From: Mucilaginibacter tundrae
GTDB taxonomy: Bacteria > Bacteroidota > Bacteroidia > Sphingobacteriales > Sphingobacteriaceae
Assembly (NCBI RefSeq): GCF_013408825.1
Contig: NZ_JACCBZ010000005.1
Coordinates: 372,001-436,000, forward strand
Direction of reading: 5' to 3'
DNA: 64,000 bases
In this document: one piece after another, positions 37,799 through 47,220 of the stretch
How positions within the stretch are numbered: the stretch's first letter is position 1
Layout of the letters: every line of letters starts with the position of its first letter
Notes under the pieces: generated by a model
Told to the model about the DNA's origin: nothing
Seen by the model: the letters and a program-made list of their open reading frames with translations, nothing else
Databases searched by the model: none
Position numbers and translations under genes: made by a program

Positions 37799-40552
37799 AT
37801 GAAGAAAATATTTCTGCTAGTCTTATTCGCGGTGTTTCATTTCAGCGCGTTTTCACAGGGTTCTATTATTAAATATTTGTCCGGAACGGATAAAGATCAC
37901 ACCAAACAATGGGATTTTTATTGTACCGGCGGAATGAATAGCGGGAAATGGACAGAGATCGCGGTACCCTCAAACTGGGAACTGCAAGGCTTTGGTACTT
38001 ACAATTATGGCCACGACAAAATAAAAGGCAACGAGCAGGGCATGTATAAATATGAGTTTTTTGCCGATAGCTGGAAAGGCAAAAGGGTATTCATTGTGTT
38101 TGAAGGCTCCATGACGGATACCAAAGTAATGATTAATGGCAAGCAGGCCGGCCCGGTTCACCAGGGTAGTTTTTACAGGTTTAAATATGATATAACAAAC
38201 CTGATTAAGTTTAATGACAAAAATTTACTGGAAGTTACTGTTGATAAAACATCGGCCAATTCATCTGTGAATGATGCGGAGCGAAGAAATAGTGATTTTT
38301 GGGTTTTTGGCGGTATTTTCAGGCCCGTTTATCTGGAGATTGTGCCCGAAACTTTTATTGATCGTGTAGCCATAGATGCCAAGGCCGATGGTGTTTTCCA
38401 TATGGATGTATATGCCCAGCATTTAAAAGGTGATGAAACCGTTGAAGCCCAAATACAAAAAACAAGCGGCGAAAATGTTGGTAAAGCATTCTTAGTCAAC
38501 GCCGATAGCGCAAAAGCGTTTGTTGAATTGAAAAGCCATGTTGAAGGCCCGGTACTATGGAACGCGGAGTCCCCTAATCTATACCAGGTGTTGGTTTCCA
38601 TAAAAAATAAGCAGCGCGTTATTCATCAGGTAATACAAAAGTTCGGTTTCCGTACGGTTGAACTGCGTGCCCATGATGGATTTTATGTAAATGGGTCGAA
38701 GGTTATCATGAAAGGGAGTAATCGCCATAGTTTCTGGCCTGAAAGCGGGCGTACATTAAGCCATGCTATTAATTTAATGGATGTTAGGCTGATGAAGCAA
38801 ATGAATATGAATGCGGTGCGCATGTCTCATTACCCACCAGATGCTGATTTTTTAGATGTATGTGATTCATTGGGGTTATATGTGTTGGACGAGTTAACAG
38901 GTTGGCAGGCAAAATATGATACTGTTGTGGGGCATAAATTGGTAAAGGAAATGGTTGTACGGGATGTGAACCATCCATCGATTGTTTTTTGGGATAATGG
39001 TAATGAGGGTGGCTGGAATACGGGCCTCGACAACGATTACGACTTATATGATCCGCAAAAACGTATCGTACTGCATCCCTGGGCAGATTTTAATGGCGCC
39101 GACAACCACCATTACCCCGACTATAATTATCTGTTAAAAACGGTGGCTACCGGAAAGGACGTGTTTTTTCCAACGGAGTTTATGCACGGGCTCTATGACG
39201 GCGGAGCGGGAGCGGGGCTTGATGATTTTTGGAATGAGCTATTGAAATATCCGCACAGTGCCGGGGGCTTTATTTGGGCATTTTTGGACGAGGCTGTTAT
39301 CCGTACCGATAAAAACGACATATATGACACTGATGGTAACCACGCTCCTGATGGTATTTTGGGCCCGCATCGTGAAAAGGAAGCCAGTTTTTATGCCATA
39401 AAGGAGATATGGTCGCCAGTTTATATTGATCCTCAGCCTATTGAAAAAACGTTTAATGGTGATGTACCGGTTGAAAATAGGTACGCATTCACTAACCTGG
39501 ATAAATGCATGTTTAAATGGCAATTGGTTAAATTTCCATCGCCGCAGAACAAAAGCATCAAGGCAACAGTAACAGCAAACGGCTCCCCATCGCCGCTTGA
39601 ATTGGCTCCCGGTGATAAAGGAACACTGAAGCTGAATTTACCGGTAGCATGGGCGAAAAATGATGCACTTTATTTAACAGCGTATGGGCCTGATAAAAAG
39701 GAGATGTATACCTGGAGCTGGGCTATAAAATCGCCAGTGGCTATAGTTGTTCCACCTGTTTCACCTGCTAAGCAAAAGATAATAAGCAACGAAATTGGGA
39801 ATGACCTGGAGGTTAAGTGCGATGGGATTGACTATTATTTTGACAAGACAACCGGGTATATTGAAAAGGTAGTAAAACCATCTGGTACCATATCCCTTTC
39901 GGACGGCCCGGTTCTGGCAGGTGTTGAGGTGGAGTTAAAGCAATTCAAATACCAGGCTATTAAAGGGCAATATGTGGTGCAGGCAGATTATCAGGGTGTA
40001 GGGTCATTACACGTGAAATGGGTTTTTGAATCCGGTCACCCTGTTAAACTGGCGTATCAATATGTTCAAAAAGGCGATGTTGATTTTATGGGGATCACCT
40101 TTAATTATCCCGAAGAAAAAATTACAGGTATGAAATGGCTTGGCCGCGGCCCGTACCGTGTTTGGAAAAACAGGCTAAAAGGCCAGCGGTTTGGTGTTTG
40201 GCAAAAGGATTATAATAATTCCATAACTGGTGAGACCTGGGGCTATCCTGAATTTAAAGGCTACCATGCAGAAGTTAACTGGGTGGTTATTGAAAATAAA
40301 GAATCGCCATTTACCGTTTATACGGCCGATAAAAATATGTACCTGCAGATGCTGCACCCGGCACGTGAAAAAGACGCGCTCGAAAATAATAATGTTGAAC
40401 CGGCTTTTCCTGGCGGGAGCATAGGGTTTTTAAACGCGATCAGTCCTATGGGTACCAAGTTTCATGCGGCAAACGCAATGGGACCTCAGGGACAGAAAAA
40501 TCATAGCGGCGGTGAAGTCAGCGGCACGTTATGGTTTGATTTTCGTCATTGA
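37799..40552 (+). CDS. GH2 family beta-glycosidase, secreted
   Basis: This is a GH2 enzyme of 917 residues with a signal peptide (FHFSAFSQG). The sugar-binding jelly roll reads IAVPSNWELQGFGTYNYG. An immunoglobulin-like domain and a TIM barrel follow, with the acid/base in WDNGNEGGWN (Glu ~403) and the nucleophile in FPTEFMHGLYDGG (Glu ~460). The acid/base motif differs from the NEC of the LacZ-type protein at 21951. C-terminal beta domains include WLGRGPYRVWKNR, akin to the Bgal small chain. Specificity could be beta-galactoside, beta-mannoside or another hexoside. It lies 13 bp after the molybdenum hydroxylase genes. Confidence 0.85.
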   Translation: MKKIFLLVLFAVFHFSAFSQGSIIKYLSGTDKDHTKQWDFYCTGGMNSGKWTEIAVPSNWELQGFGTYNYGHDKIKGNEQGMYKYEFFADSWKGKRVFIVFEGSMTDTKVMINGKQAGPVHQGSFYRFKYDITNLIKFNDKNLLEVTVDKTSANSSVNDAERRNSDFWVFGGIFRPVYLEIVPETFIDRVAIDAKADGVFHMDVYAQHLKGDETVEAQIQKTSGENVGKAFLVNADSAKAFVELKSHVEGPVLWNAESPNLYQVLVSIKNKQRVIHQVIQKFGFRTVELRAHDGFYVNGSKVIMKGSNRHSFWPESGRTLSHAINLMDVRLMKQMNMNAVRMSHYPPDADFLDVCDSLGLYVLDELTGWQAKYDTVVGHKLVKEMVVRDVNHPSIVFWDNGNEGGWNTGLDNDYDLYDPQKRIVLHPWADFNGADNHHYPDYNYLLKTVATGKDVFFPTEFMHGLYDGGAGAGLDDFWNELLKYPHSAGGFIWAFLDEAVIRTDKNDIYDTDGNHAPDGILGPHREKEASFYAIKEIWSPVYIDPQPIEKTFNGDVPVENRYAFTNLDKCMFKWQLVKFPSPQNKSIKATVTANGSPSPLELAPGDKGTLKLNLPVAWAKNDALYLTAYGPDKKEMYTWSWAIKSPVAIVVPPVSPAKQKIISNEIGNDLEVKCDGIDYYFDKTTGYIEKVVKPSGTISLSDGPVLAGVEVELKQFKYQAIKGQYVVQADYQGVGSLHVKWVFESGHPVKLAYQYVQKGDVDFMGITFNYPEEKITGMKWLGRGPYRVWKNRLKGQRFGVWQKDYNNSITGETWGYPEFKGYHAEVNWVVIENKESPFTVYTADKNMYLQMLHPAREKDALENNNVEPAFPGGSIGFLNAISPMGTKFHAANAMGPQGQKNHSGGEVSGTLWFDFRH

Positions 40553-40683
40553 TCAACCTGGTGTAGAGGTATGCCTGGAGGGATATTAGCGGTGTCCGTT
40601 TGTTTAACAAAAAGGCCTGCCGACTGCAACTTTCACTTAGGAAGAAGAAAATAATTTTATGTAAATCGATTAAATCCTTATAA

Positions 40684-41715
40684 ATGAAACACACACAATG
40701 CTCGATTAACCGCTGGTTATTCCACACCATGTCATTAATGGGCCTGATGCTTTTATTGATTTCGGGCCAACGGTCAATGGCGCAGGCAACAAATAATGGA
40801 AGTAGCCAGGCGGCCCCGCAGATTTTACCAGGGAAAGGCATTAAGCAATATGACTTTTTTTACGCAGGCGAAGATAAATCCCGAAAAATGTATATTGTTC
40901 GAAAGGGTAAAATCATATGGTCATACATTGATACAACGGGTAACGGCGAGATCAGTGACGCCACATTGCTGCCTAATGGCAACGTGTTGTTTGCACACCA
41001 GTTTGGTATCACGCTGATAAATCACAAAAAACAAGTGCTTTGGAGCTATGATGCCCCAAAAGGATTTGAAACACATACCGCCCAGCTAATCGGAAATGAT
41101 CATGTGATATTTGTTCAAAATGGTGATCCGGCCAAGGTAATTGTGATGAATATTAACGACAATACAATAACTAGGGAGTTTGTAATTCCAGCCAATCCCG
41201 GTGTGCACGGCCAGGTACGCCATGCCAGGTTAACAGCTGCGGGTACTTATCTTATCGCGCATATGGATCTGGGCAAAATTTGTGAATATGATACCAGTGG
41301 GAAGCAGCTTATAGCCATTGATTTTCCTGGCATATGGTCGGCCGTGCCATTAAAAAACGGTAACATCCTGGCAACAAACAATTCAAATTTAGTTAAGGAA
41401 ATTACACGCAGCGGCGATATTGTTTGGGAAGATAAACTGAGCCAAATAGCGGGATATAAAATAACAAGCACGCAGCTTTCGGCGCGTTTGCCAAATGGCA
41501 ATACACTAATTAATAATTGGTTTAATAAATGGGATAGTAAGTTTGATGTGGCTAATGCCCCGGTGCAAGCCATAGAAGTTACCCCTGATAAAAAGATTGT
41601 ATGGGCATTGCGTTCGTGGACAGATCCTATAGACCTTGGCCCGTCAACTACTATACAATTATTAAACGTGCCTGGCATGGTGACTGAGGACGTACACTTT
41701 GGCGATATTAGATGA
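40684..41715 (+). CDS. Secreted beta-propeller (PQQ-like/arylsulfotransferase-like) protein
   Basis: This exported protein of 343 residues is built from repeated four-stranded blades of the pattern GKIIWSYIDT...DATLLPNGNVLFAH, KKQVLWSYDAP, GDIVWEDKL and KKIVWALRSW. The signal peptide ends near SMAQA. The blades resemble PQQ-like and ASST-type propellers, but I see no catalytic His of an arylsulfotransferase, so a binding or scaffold role is as likely. A decayed paralogue of its N-terminus lies at 1042-1326. It follows the GH2 gene by 131 bp. Confidence 0.65.
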   Translation: MKHTQCSINRWLFHTMSLMGLMLLLISGQRSMAQATNNGSSQAAPQILPGKGIKQYDFFYAGEDKSRKMYIVRKGKIIWSYIDTTGNGEISDATLLPNGNVLFAHQFGITLINHKKQVLWSYDAPKGFETHTAQLIGNDHVIFVQNGDPAKVIVMNINDNTITREFVIPANPGVHGQVRHARLTAAGTYLIAHMDLGKICEYDTSGKQLIAIDFPGIWSAVPLKNGNILATNNSNLVKEITRSGDIVWEDKLSQIAGYKITSTQLSARLPNGNTLINNWFNKWDSKFDVANAPVQAIEVTPDKKIVWALRSWTDPIDLGPSTTIQLLNVPGMVTEDVHFGDIR

Positions 41716-41828
41716 TATAATCAGTTAAACTGATTGTCAATCATACTTGTAAAGGAAAGCTGATCAACTTATTCAGGATTTTTTACTCATGAAGGAGATG
41801 ATTGATATTGTTGACGCGTAACTAGTAG

Positions 41829-41987
41829 GCAAGGCAAAAAGTGGCCTTGCCTACTGTTGTTATGGTTGAAGGTTTTGCATCCCGGCGTGCCGGTGCAAGA
41901 ATGCTGATATCTGAGGACGGGAAACTGACCGGCGCACTAAGCGGCGGGTGTTTGGAAGGTGATGCCTTAAAAATAAACAGAAATTGA
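41829..41987 (+). pseudogene. Second xdhC fragment
   Basis: An open stretch encodes KVALPTVVMVEGF, SRRAGARMLISEDGKLTG and SGGCLEGDAL, then terminates. It matches the N-terminal XdhC_CoxI block of the gene at 29491-30615, which reads EGSAYRRAGARMLITEDGQLTG at the same place. Only about 50 residues remain. It lies on the opposite strand from the longer copy and just before the GH92 gene, marking a recombination boundary. Confidence 0.8.
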
Positions 41988-42059
41988 GAAAATTTGATTG
42001 TTTTTTTGAAAAGTAAATAACAAAATTTCTAAACTACATACATTTATTCTAATTAAATA

Positions 42060-44303
42060 ATGTTGAAAAAAACAAGAAGTCTTATTATGGCTGGGATCAT
42101 CTTGCCGGCACTCACCTATGGACAGACCAAAATTCACCTCACAAGTTACGTAAACCCGTTGATCGGAACAACGGTTTTGACCGACTCTGCTGAGCTTGGC
42201 TATGTTCCGCCTTGGCGCACGTGGAATGGTCTTTTAGGGCCGGCAGCTAGTGTTCCCTTCGGCATGGTCGAGGCCGTTCCGATTACTACATATGGCAGCG
42301 GAAGTGGCTATGAATACGAAGTGAAAACAATCAAAGCTTTCGCTCAGACGAGCGGAACCGACTGGGAGGGGCAGAATATCCCGATCATGCCGCTCGAGGG
42401 AAAAAATTTTACAGCCGATGACTTTGCTTCGACCTACAGCCACGCAAACGAAACAGCACATCCCGGATACTACCGGGTTCTGTTGGACCGCTACCATATC
42501 AACGCAGAACTTACCGCTACCAAGAGATGCGCGTATTATAAATTTACCTATAAAATCGGTCAGGATAAAAAACTCGCATTTGACCTTGTACACTCAGGCG
42601 GCGGTAGCAGTACCTGGGAACTCAACAAAGCCGGTGATTACATCGTTACGGGAAGACAGGGTAACCTCTATTTCTATGCGGTGATGAACCATAAGATTAA
42701 AAGCATTGACATCCACAAACGCAATCCAGATCAGCCCGAAATCCGACGTAGCGGCCAGGGTGCAGGAGGTCAGCAGAAGCTTACCGGGAACATTGATATC
42801 CCCGTTATCAGTTTCGAAAAATCTGACAAACCATTGGAGGTTAAAATTGGTATGTCAAGCGTTAGCCCCGACGGTGCAAAACTCAACTACAACACAGAAA
42901 TAGCAAATAGGAACTTCAATCAGGTTTACAATGAAGCTGATGAGAGCTGGGAAAAGCTCCTGGATAAAATCAAGGTTACGGGCGGAACAAAAAAGCAAAA
43001 AGTGATGTTCTATTCATGCCTGTACAGGCAATTCTGGTACCCGAGTGTTACCAGCGATGCGAATGGTAAAGTAGCTATTTACCAAAGAAGACACGAAGTT
43101 CCGGCCTCCGCACCTGCATTAAGGGATACGATCCCCGGATTCGAAACTTATCAAAGCCCGGAATTCTGGGATACTTTCCGTACAGATCTTGTTCTTCTCG
43201 ATATGCTGCTGCCTGATGTCAGCAACAATATTATCAAATCCATCATTTTCAATGGAGAGCGTTCGGGATTGCTGCCTACTTCGTTCCACGGCGATTTCGC
43301 TTCATCTTACATAGCTGGTTCCTATCTGCGCGGCATAAAGGATTACGATATCCAGAAAGCATATCGTCTTATGCTCAATAACGCCAATACCCCTACTGGT
43401 AATGGCGTAAAAGGCGCAAGACCCCACAACGATGAATATCTCAAACTCGGTTATGTTCCTGAAGCAAATATTTCGCATCCGACAACCGAAACTGTATCTA
43501 CCGCCGGAACAACCAAAACGCTTGAATTCGCTTATTCGGATTACTCAATAGCACTAATGGCTAAAGCCCTGGGTGATAATGATACGTACAACACGATGAT
43601 GAGGCGTAGCAAGAACTACAAGAACGTATTTGATTCCCAGACCGAATTGATGAGAGGCCGTCTCGCGGACGGAACATGGGTTACACCGTTCTATCCTAAT
43701 TATCCTTATTACGAATTCATGTACCGCGAGGCAAATGCCTGGCAGGCATCGTTCTTCGTACCACAGGATACCAGGGGACTTATTGCCCTATACAAGAGTC
43801 CTGCAGACTTCGAGCTTAAAGTAGATTCACTTTTCTCGATTCCCTGGGGCGGATATGCAAAGGACAACTTATCGTGCTTCCTCGGACAGTTCTGTATGGG
43901 TAATCAGCCCGACTTTAACTATCCTTATCTTTATTATTTCGTAAACAAACCAGAAAAGTCACAGGCCATCCTTGACAAACTGATGTCGGATTACTTCGGA
44001 ATGGGCAAAGAAGGCCTGGCATTAGCCGGAATGGACGATCATGGTTCCCTGACAGGTTGGTATGTATTTAATGCAATGGGTATATACCCCTATTCACCGG
44101 CAGACCCTGAATATATTGTATCGGTGCCTATTTTCGACAAAATTGAAATGCAGCTTGGTGACGGTAAGAAATTTACCATTATCAAAAAAGGTGGTGGCAA
44201 AAAGATTAACAAAATTATGATCGGCGGAAAGCCCCTCAAAGGATGGTTCGTTAATTACGATGATATGCGCAAAGGTAAAGAACTGGATATTTATACAAAA
44301 TAA
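42060..44303 (+). CDS. GH92 family exo-alpha-mannosidase-like, second copy
   Basis: This is a full-length GH92 protein of 747 residues with a signal peptide (ILPALTYGQ). Hallmarks are YVNPLIGTTVL, VPFGMVEAVP, SPEFWDTFRTDLVLLDMLLP and GLAGMDDHG-type base region (ALAGMDDHGSLTGWYVFNAMG). The acid region reads MGNQPDFNYPYLYYF, with Gln ~616 instead of the usual Glu, as in the first GH92. Phenylalanine codons here are strongly TTC (six of six between 43138 and 43320), unlike neighbouring genes that favour TTT. This suggests recent acquisition. No HTCS repeat precedes it; an xdhC fragment abuts its 5' side. Confidence 0.92.
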   Translation: MLKKTRSLIMAGIILPALTYGQTKIHLTSYVNPLIGTTVLTDSAELGYVPPWRTWNGLLGPAASVPFGMVEAVPITTYGSGSGYEYEVKTIKAFAQTSGTDWEGQNIPIMPLEGKNFTADDFASTYSHANETAHPGYYRVLLDRYHINAELTATKRCAYYKFTYKIGQDKKLAFDLVHSGGGSSTWELNKAGDYIVTGRQGNLYFYAVMNHKIKSIDIHKRNPDQPEIRRSGQGAGGQQKLTGNIDIPVISFEKSDKPLEVKIGMSSVSPDGAKLNYNTEIANRNFNQVYNEADESWEKLLDKIKVTGGTKKQKVMFYSCLYRQFWYPSVTSDANGKVAIYQRRHEVPASAPALRDTIPGFETYQSPEFWDTFRTDLVLLDMLLPDVSNNIIKSIIFNGERSGLLPTSFHGDFASSYIAGSYLRGIKDYDIQKAYRLMLNNANTPTGNGVKGARPHNDEYLKLGYVPEANISHPTTETVSTAGTTKTLEFAYSDYSIALMAKALGDNDTYNTMMRRSKNYKNVFDSQTELMRGRLADGTWVTPFYPNYPYYEFMYREANAWQASFFVPQDTRGLIALYKSPADFELKVDSLFSIPWGGYAKDNLSCFLGQFCMGNQPDFNYPYLYYFVNKPEKSQAILDKLMSDYFGMGKEGLALAGMDDHGSLTGWYVFNAMGIYPYSPADPEYIVSVPIFDKIEMQLGDGKKFTIIKKGGGKKINKIMIGGKPLKGWFVNYDDMRKGKELDIYTK

Positions 44304-44744
44304 TGAGTTCTAATCAGTTACAAGTTTTTTACTTTTTAACTAAGTTGGAGTACCAAGTTTAACGCAAAAGTTCAATTCTATGCCATCTTATAATCAACTC
44401 CTGCCATTAGTTAAATAAATTCTCAGGCGCAGTAGAGCGCTGTCTGTGTGCCTGTTTCAGGCTGCAACCAAGTATCTTTCCGGGTATCGCAGGCCTCACA
44501 AGCAGCCACCGGACTCGGCTGTAGGAGAACGGACCAGATGGGCGAGGGTTAATTGCGGGTTGAAGCGATGACATTAAATCGTTGAATCTGTTTAAATATC
44601 AAGCATACAGACACGGTAACTTACAAAGTTGTATTAAATATTTTAAAGCGAATTACAATTACTGAAATGCTTTGCTACCGTCAATTTAAAGGTTACCGAT
44701 GGCGGATGGTTGGGAAGAGCAAAACACTGACATAATTATGGTAG
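44304..44744. other. Intergenic stretch between convergent genes, no gene seen
   Basis: This 441-bp gap separates the GH92 stop from the stop of a minus-strand membrane gene. A GC-richer block at about 44425-44560 stands out from its AT-rich flanks, but I find neither a credible ORF nor a clear RNA fold in it. It may be a coding remnant. Confidence 0.4.
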
Positions 44745-45212
44745 CTAATAGCTTGGTGATGGAATTACTTTGGTCACTAAACACGTATTACCTTCCAACT
44801 TAATTATTTTAATGTTGTTATTTAAACGATTATTCGCCGAGTCCAGATAGCGGCAAATTACCAAATCACCATACTTTTTTACAATAACTAATTTCTCTTT
44901 TCCCAATATCCTTAAGTCCGGTGGACTCACTGCCGCGTACAACGAGGCACAGGACCAAGTGAGAAAAAAAATAATAATTGAAAAAAAGACAAGCCGGTAG
45001 CGCTTAATTAATTTAGGTAATTCCTTTAGTTTTTTTGAACCATTGAAAAACATAGAGTTAAATATCCATTCCCAGGTTTTACGTTTTGCAAAAATTTTGA
45101 TGAGGATCCAAGAGATTAGAAGAAAAACCCAACTGAAGCCGTCAAGTATCGACATCCTCAATCCGTCCTTTTTTGTCCAATCCCAGTTGTGAATAAAAAA
45201 TGCGATGTTCAT
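44745..45212 (-). CDS. Hypothetical membrane protein
   Basis: Although the frame is open further upstream to 45362, the start at 45212 (MNIAFFIHNWDW) is better. It overlaps the stop of the preceding small membrane gene in an ATGA arrangement, and the upstream extension is poor sequence in the wrong frame. The ~155-residue product has two or three hydrophobic segments (GFSWVFLLISWILIKIF and VFFSIIIFFLTWSCASLYAAV) and a soluble C-terminal part. No family is recognised. It seems to belong to a short coupled operon of membrane proteins with the frameshifted gene upstream. Confidence 0.5.
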   Translation of the reverse strand: MNIAFFIHNWDWTKKDGLRMSILDGFSWVFLLISWILIKIFAKRKTWEWIFNSMFFNGSKKLKELPKLIKRYRLVFFSIIIFFLTWSCASLYAAVSPPDLRILGKEKLVIVKKYGDLVICRYLDSANNRLNNNIKIIKLEGNTCLVTKVIPSPSY

Positions 45213-45477
45213 GAAAGTAGTAGTGCTATCCCGACAACTGTCATAATCCACCATTTCAAATCTTTGAGGACGAAGTAGATAAAACCACAGAAAAACGTCC
45301 CGAAGGTTACAAATAAAATGAATATCCCAACAAAAACAGGATCGAGCCGACCGTCGGTTCAATCAAAGTCACGGGGATATGCAGCTTTGCGCAGGTAAAA
45401 CATTCGAAGACCCAATCGTAGAAATAAACCATGGCGGTTGCAAGCGGCAGCCAGACCGCCCAATCTTTAAAATTCAT
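45209..45477 (-). pseudogene. Small membrane protein gene with a single-base frameshift
   Basis: The frame opens at 45477 with MNFKDWAVWLPLATAMVYFY and continues to TVGSILF. It then runs off into a stop, while the adjacent frame continues GIFILFVTFGTFFCGFIYF and ends at the TGA overlapping the next ATG. The length of 269 nt is one short of a multiple of three. Adding one T to the T-run (minus strand, 45332-45336) restores an ~89-residue two-helix protein. It could be a true mutation or a homopolymer error. A short stop-bounded reading frame ending QLERVQEEIERVTNEF overlaps its start; the rest of 45478-45852 shows nothing recognisable. Confidence 0.55.
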
Positions 45478-45852
45478 TTGTTACTCTTTCAATTTCTTCT
45501 TGGACGCGTTCCAGTTGTTAAATGGGGATGTTAATGATTGGGCATACGCTGTGCTACGGCCCGCTATTGTGTTAAATGGCATTGAAATTTACTTTAAATA
45601 GATGGAAATTTTATAATACATTCTCTTGGCTAGCTTCATATAGAAAGGCTTTTTGCACCGTGATGCGTTCCCTAGCGCGTCCGGCGAAGGTTGATTTTAC
45701 AGGATAATTTTGCACAGTCTAACAAAGGCAGGCGAAAGGTTTAGTTTCATTCAAATGTGATAGACAATAAAGTTAGCTATTAATCCTTAATCTCCACGCG
45801 AATTGGTAGCAAAGTCCGCCGCGCATTTGATGCATGGCAAAGTCATAACCTT

Positions 45853-46545
45853 TTAGCGATATTGCTTAATCTCTTTGATCATTTTTTCCAGCGCAAGAAT
45901 CGCTAGTTCTTTATCCCTTTCTTCCGGGTGGTAGGAGCTGCTGCGCATACTTTGCCAGGAAAGCTCTTCTCTTGCGGGCGTAGATAAATAAGGAACGATA
46001 CTTTTGAAGACCAGGCTCAATGATTGAGCAATTACAAGTTTGGCATCGTCGGCGGCTTTCAGGATTATGCCTAGCTGGTCAACGCTAAGCTGGCAGAGGA
46101 TTTTGAAGATATGCGTCTTTGCCGACCTATTCTTAGCCTGATCGTTTCCTACTGCTATTTCAAGGTAAGTTGAATATCTTTTTCCGATCAAATCCGCCAA
46201 TTCATCCAGTGCTTTTAAGATATATTTTCCTGTAATGGTCAGCTCAACCTCATGTGAATAATACTGCTCAATGTTCGCGGCTGCCTGGTTGCGCAGTAAG
46301 ACGACGTCTTTATAATATTGCTGAACTACTATTTTTTTCTTTTTCAGGGAGCGCAAATAGAATATTTCTGATTTCAGATAGCTTATTATCTGACAAACAT
46401 CCATATCGAATTTTTCTTTTAAACGACATAGGTCATCATTTTTCAGTTTGGCGGTATGCCCTTTGCACGGATTCAATGTGATTTCTATTGTTTCGTCCAT
46501 CCAAGCAAAGGGATAAATTTTCTTTCGCTCTGATCTCTTTCGCAT
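45853..46545 (-). CDS. Hypothetical protein with C-terminal domain shared with its neighbour
   Basis: This is a cytoplasmic, mostly helical 230-residue protein of unknown function. The N-terminal half contains a basic segment (LRSLKKKKIVVQQYYKD) and a helical linker. The C-terminal ~85 residues (from QLSVDQLGIILK to the end) align with those of the 150-residue protein at 46710. Shared features are a hydrophobic helix pair, then S-x-x-SMR...Y, then a final helix (LALEKMIKEI). The pattern recalls the C-terminal region of RteC-type proteins of Bacteroidota mobile elements, but the similarity is weak and I do not name it. It is co-directional with the precursor peptide gene upstream. Confidence 0.6.
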   Translation of the reverse strand: MRKRSERKKIYPFAWMDETIEITLNPCKGHTAKLKNDDLCRLKEKFDMDVCQIISYLKSEIFYLRSLKKKKIVVQQYYKDVVLLRNQAAANIEQYYSHEVELTITGKYILKALDELADLIGKRYSTYLEIAVGNDQAKNRSAKTHIFKILCQLSVDQLGIILKAADDAKLVIAQSLSLVFKSIVPYLSTPAREELSWQSMRSSSYHPEERDKELAILALEKMIKEIKQYR

Positions 46546-46709
46546 ATTAATATTTTAACCAACAAATTAATTGACAGCAGCATTATAAATCGGACGCAAC
46601 TCAGCCTTTCAGCGGCCAAGCAATTGGCACTTACTAGCTTATTATTATACCCTTGGTAATAATTGTTGTGAATCCTATTATGAAAAAAAGTTTAGGACTC
46701 CGGTGGCTT

Positions 46710-47162
46710 TTATATCGGAAAAAACATTTTATTGAGCCTATTGACCATGTTTAATAGTAGTTCCCTTACTGCGTAGCCTGTAAACTGATCGCCGCTGTAA
46801 TACAGTTTATTCATACTACCATAAGATATTTGTTTCTGTCTTTTGCTCATGAAATGTAAAGAAAAAAACCGAAGCAGGCTCGCAATACTTATAACCACAA
46901 AAATGCCTTCCTCATATAATAATCTCAATAATAAGGCAAGCTGGGCTATGGTAAGTTTTAATTCCATTTTGTTAATGGAAGATGCCTCCGAAGTCCCCAT
47001 TTTCAGAGTCTTATTCCAAGACCCCTGGATACATTCGCATTCTCTAATGATTTTATATTTAATAGATTCCAAGTCCGGTTCAGACAAGAATTTATCATTG
47101 GCGCTGGCGGCAACATATTTTTCAATTAGGCCCTGGAGGTTTATCAACTCATTATTTAACAT
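46710..47162 (-). CDS. Hypothetical protein next to the RiPP precursor gene
   Basis: This 150-residue protein has no signal peptide. The first half is a helical region with two cysteines (RECECIQ). The second half has KLTIAQLALLLRLLYEEGIF, ISYGSMNKLYY and a terminal helix NMVNRLNKMF, matching the C-terminal domain of the 230-residue protein downstream. It starts 58 bp after the stop of the putative precursor peptide on the same strand, so it may be cotranscribed. Function is unknown; a regulator or maturation partner is conceivable from position only. Confidence 0.55.
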   Translation of the reverse strand: MLNNELINLQGLIEKYVAASANDKFLSEPDLESIKYKIIRECECIQGSWNKTLKMGTSEASSINKMELKLTIAQLALLLRLLYEEGIFVVISIASLLRFFSLHFMSKRQKQISYGSMNKLYYSGDQFTGYAVRELLLNMVNRLNKMFFPI

Positions 47163-47220
47163 GATCGGATATCTTAACTGACCATTAATTAGTTTGACTA
47201 TTGGTCAAGCGTAATATTCA

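Noticed and set aside
44425..44560. GC-richer block considered as a structured RNA
   Set aside because: I could not build a consistent fold or match it to RNase P, tmRNA, SRP or riboswitch signatures.
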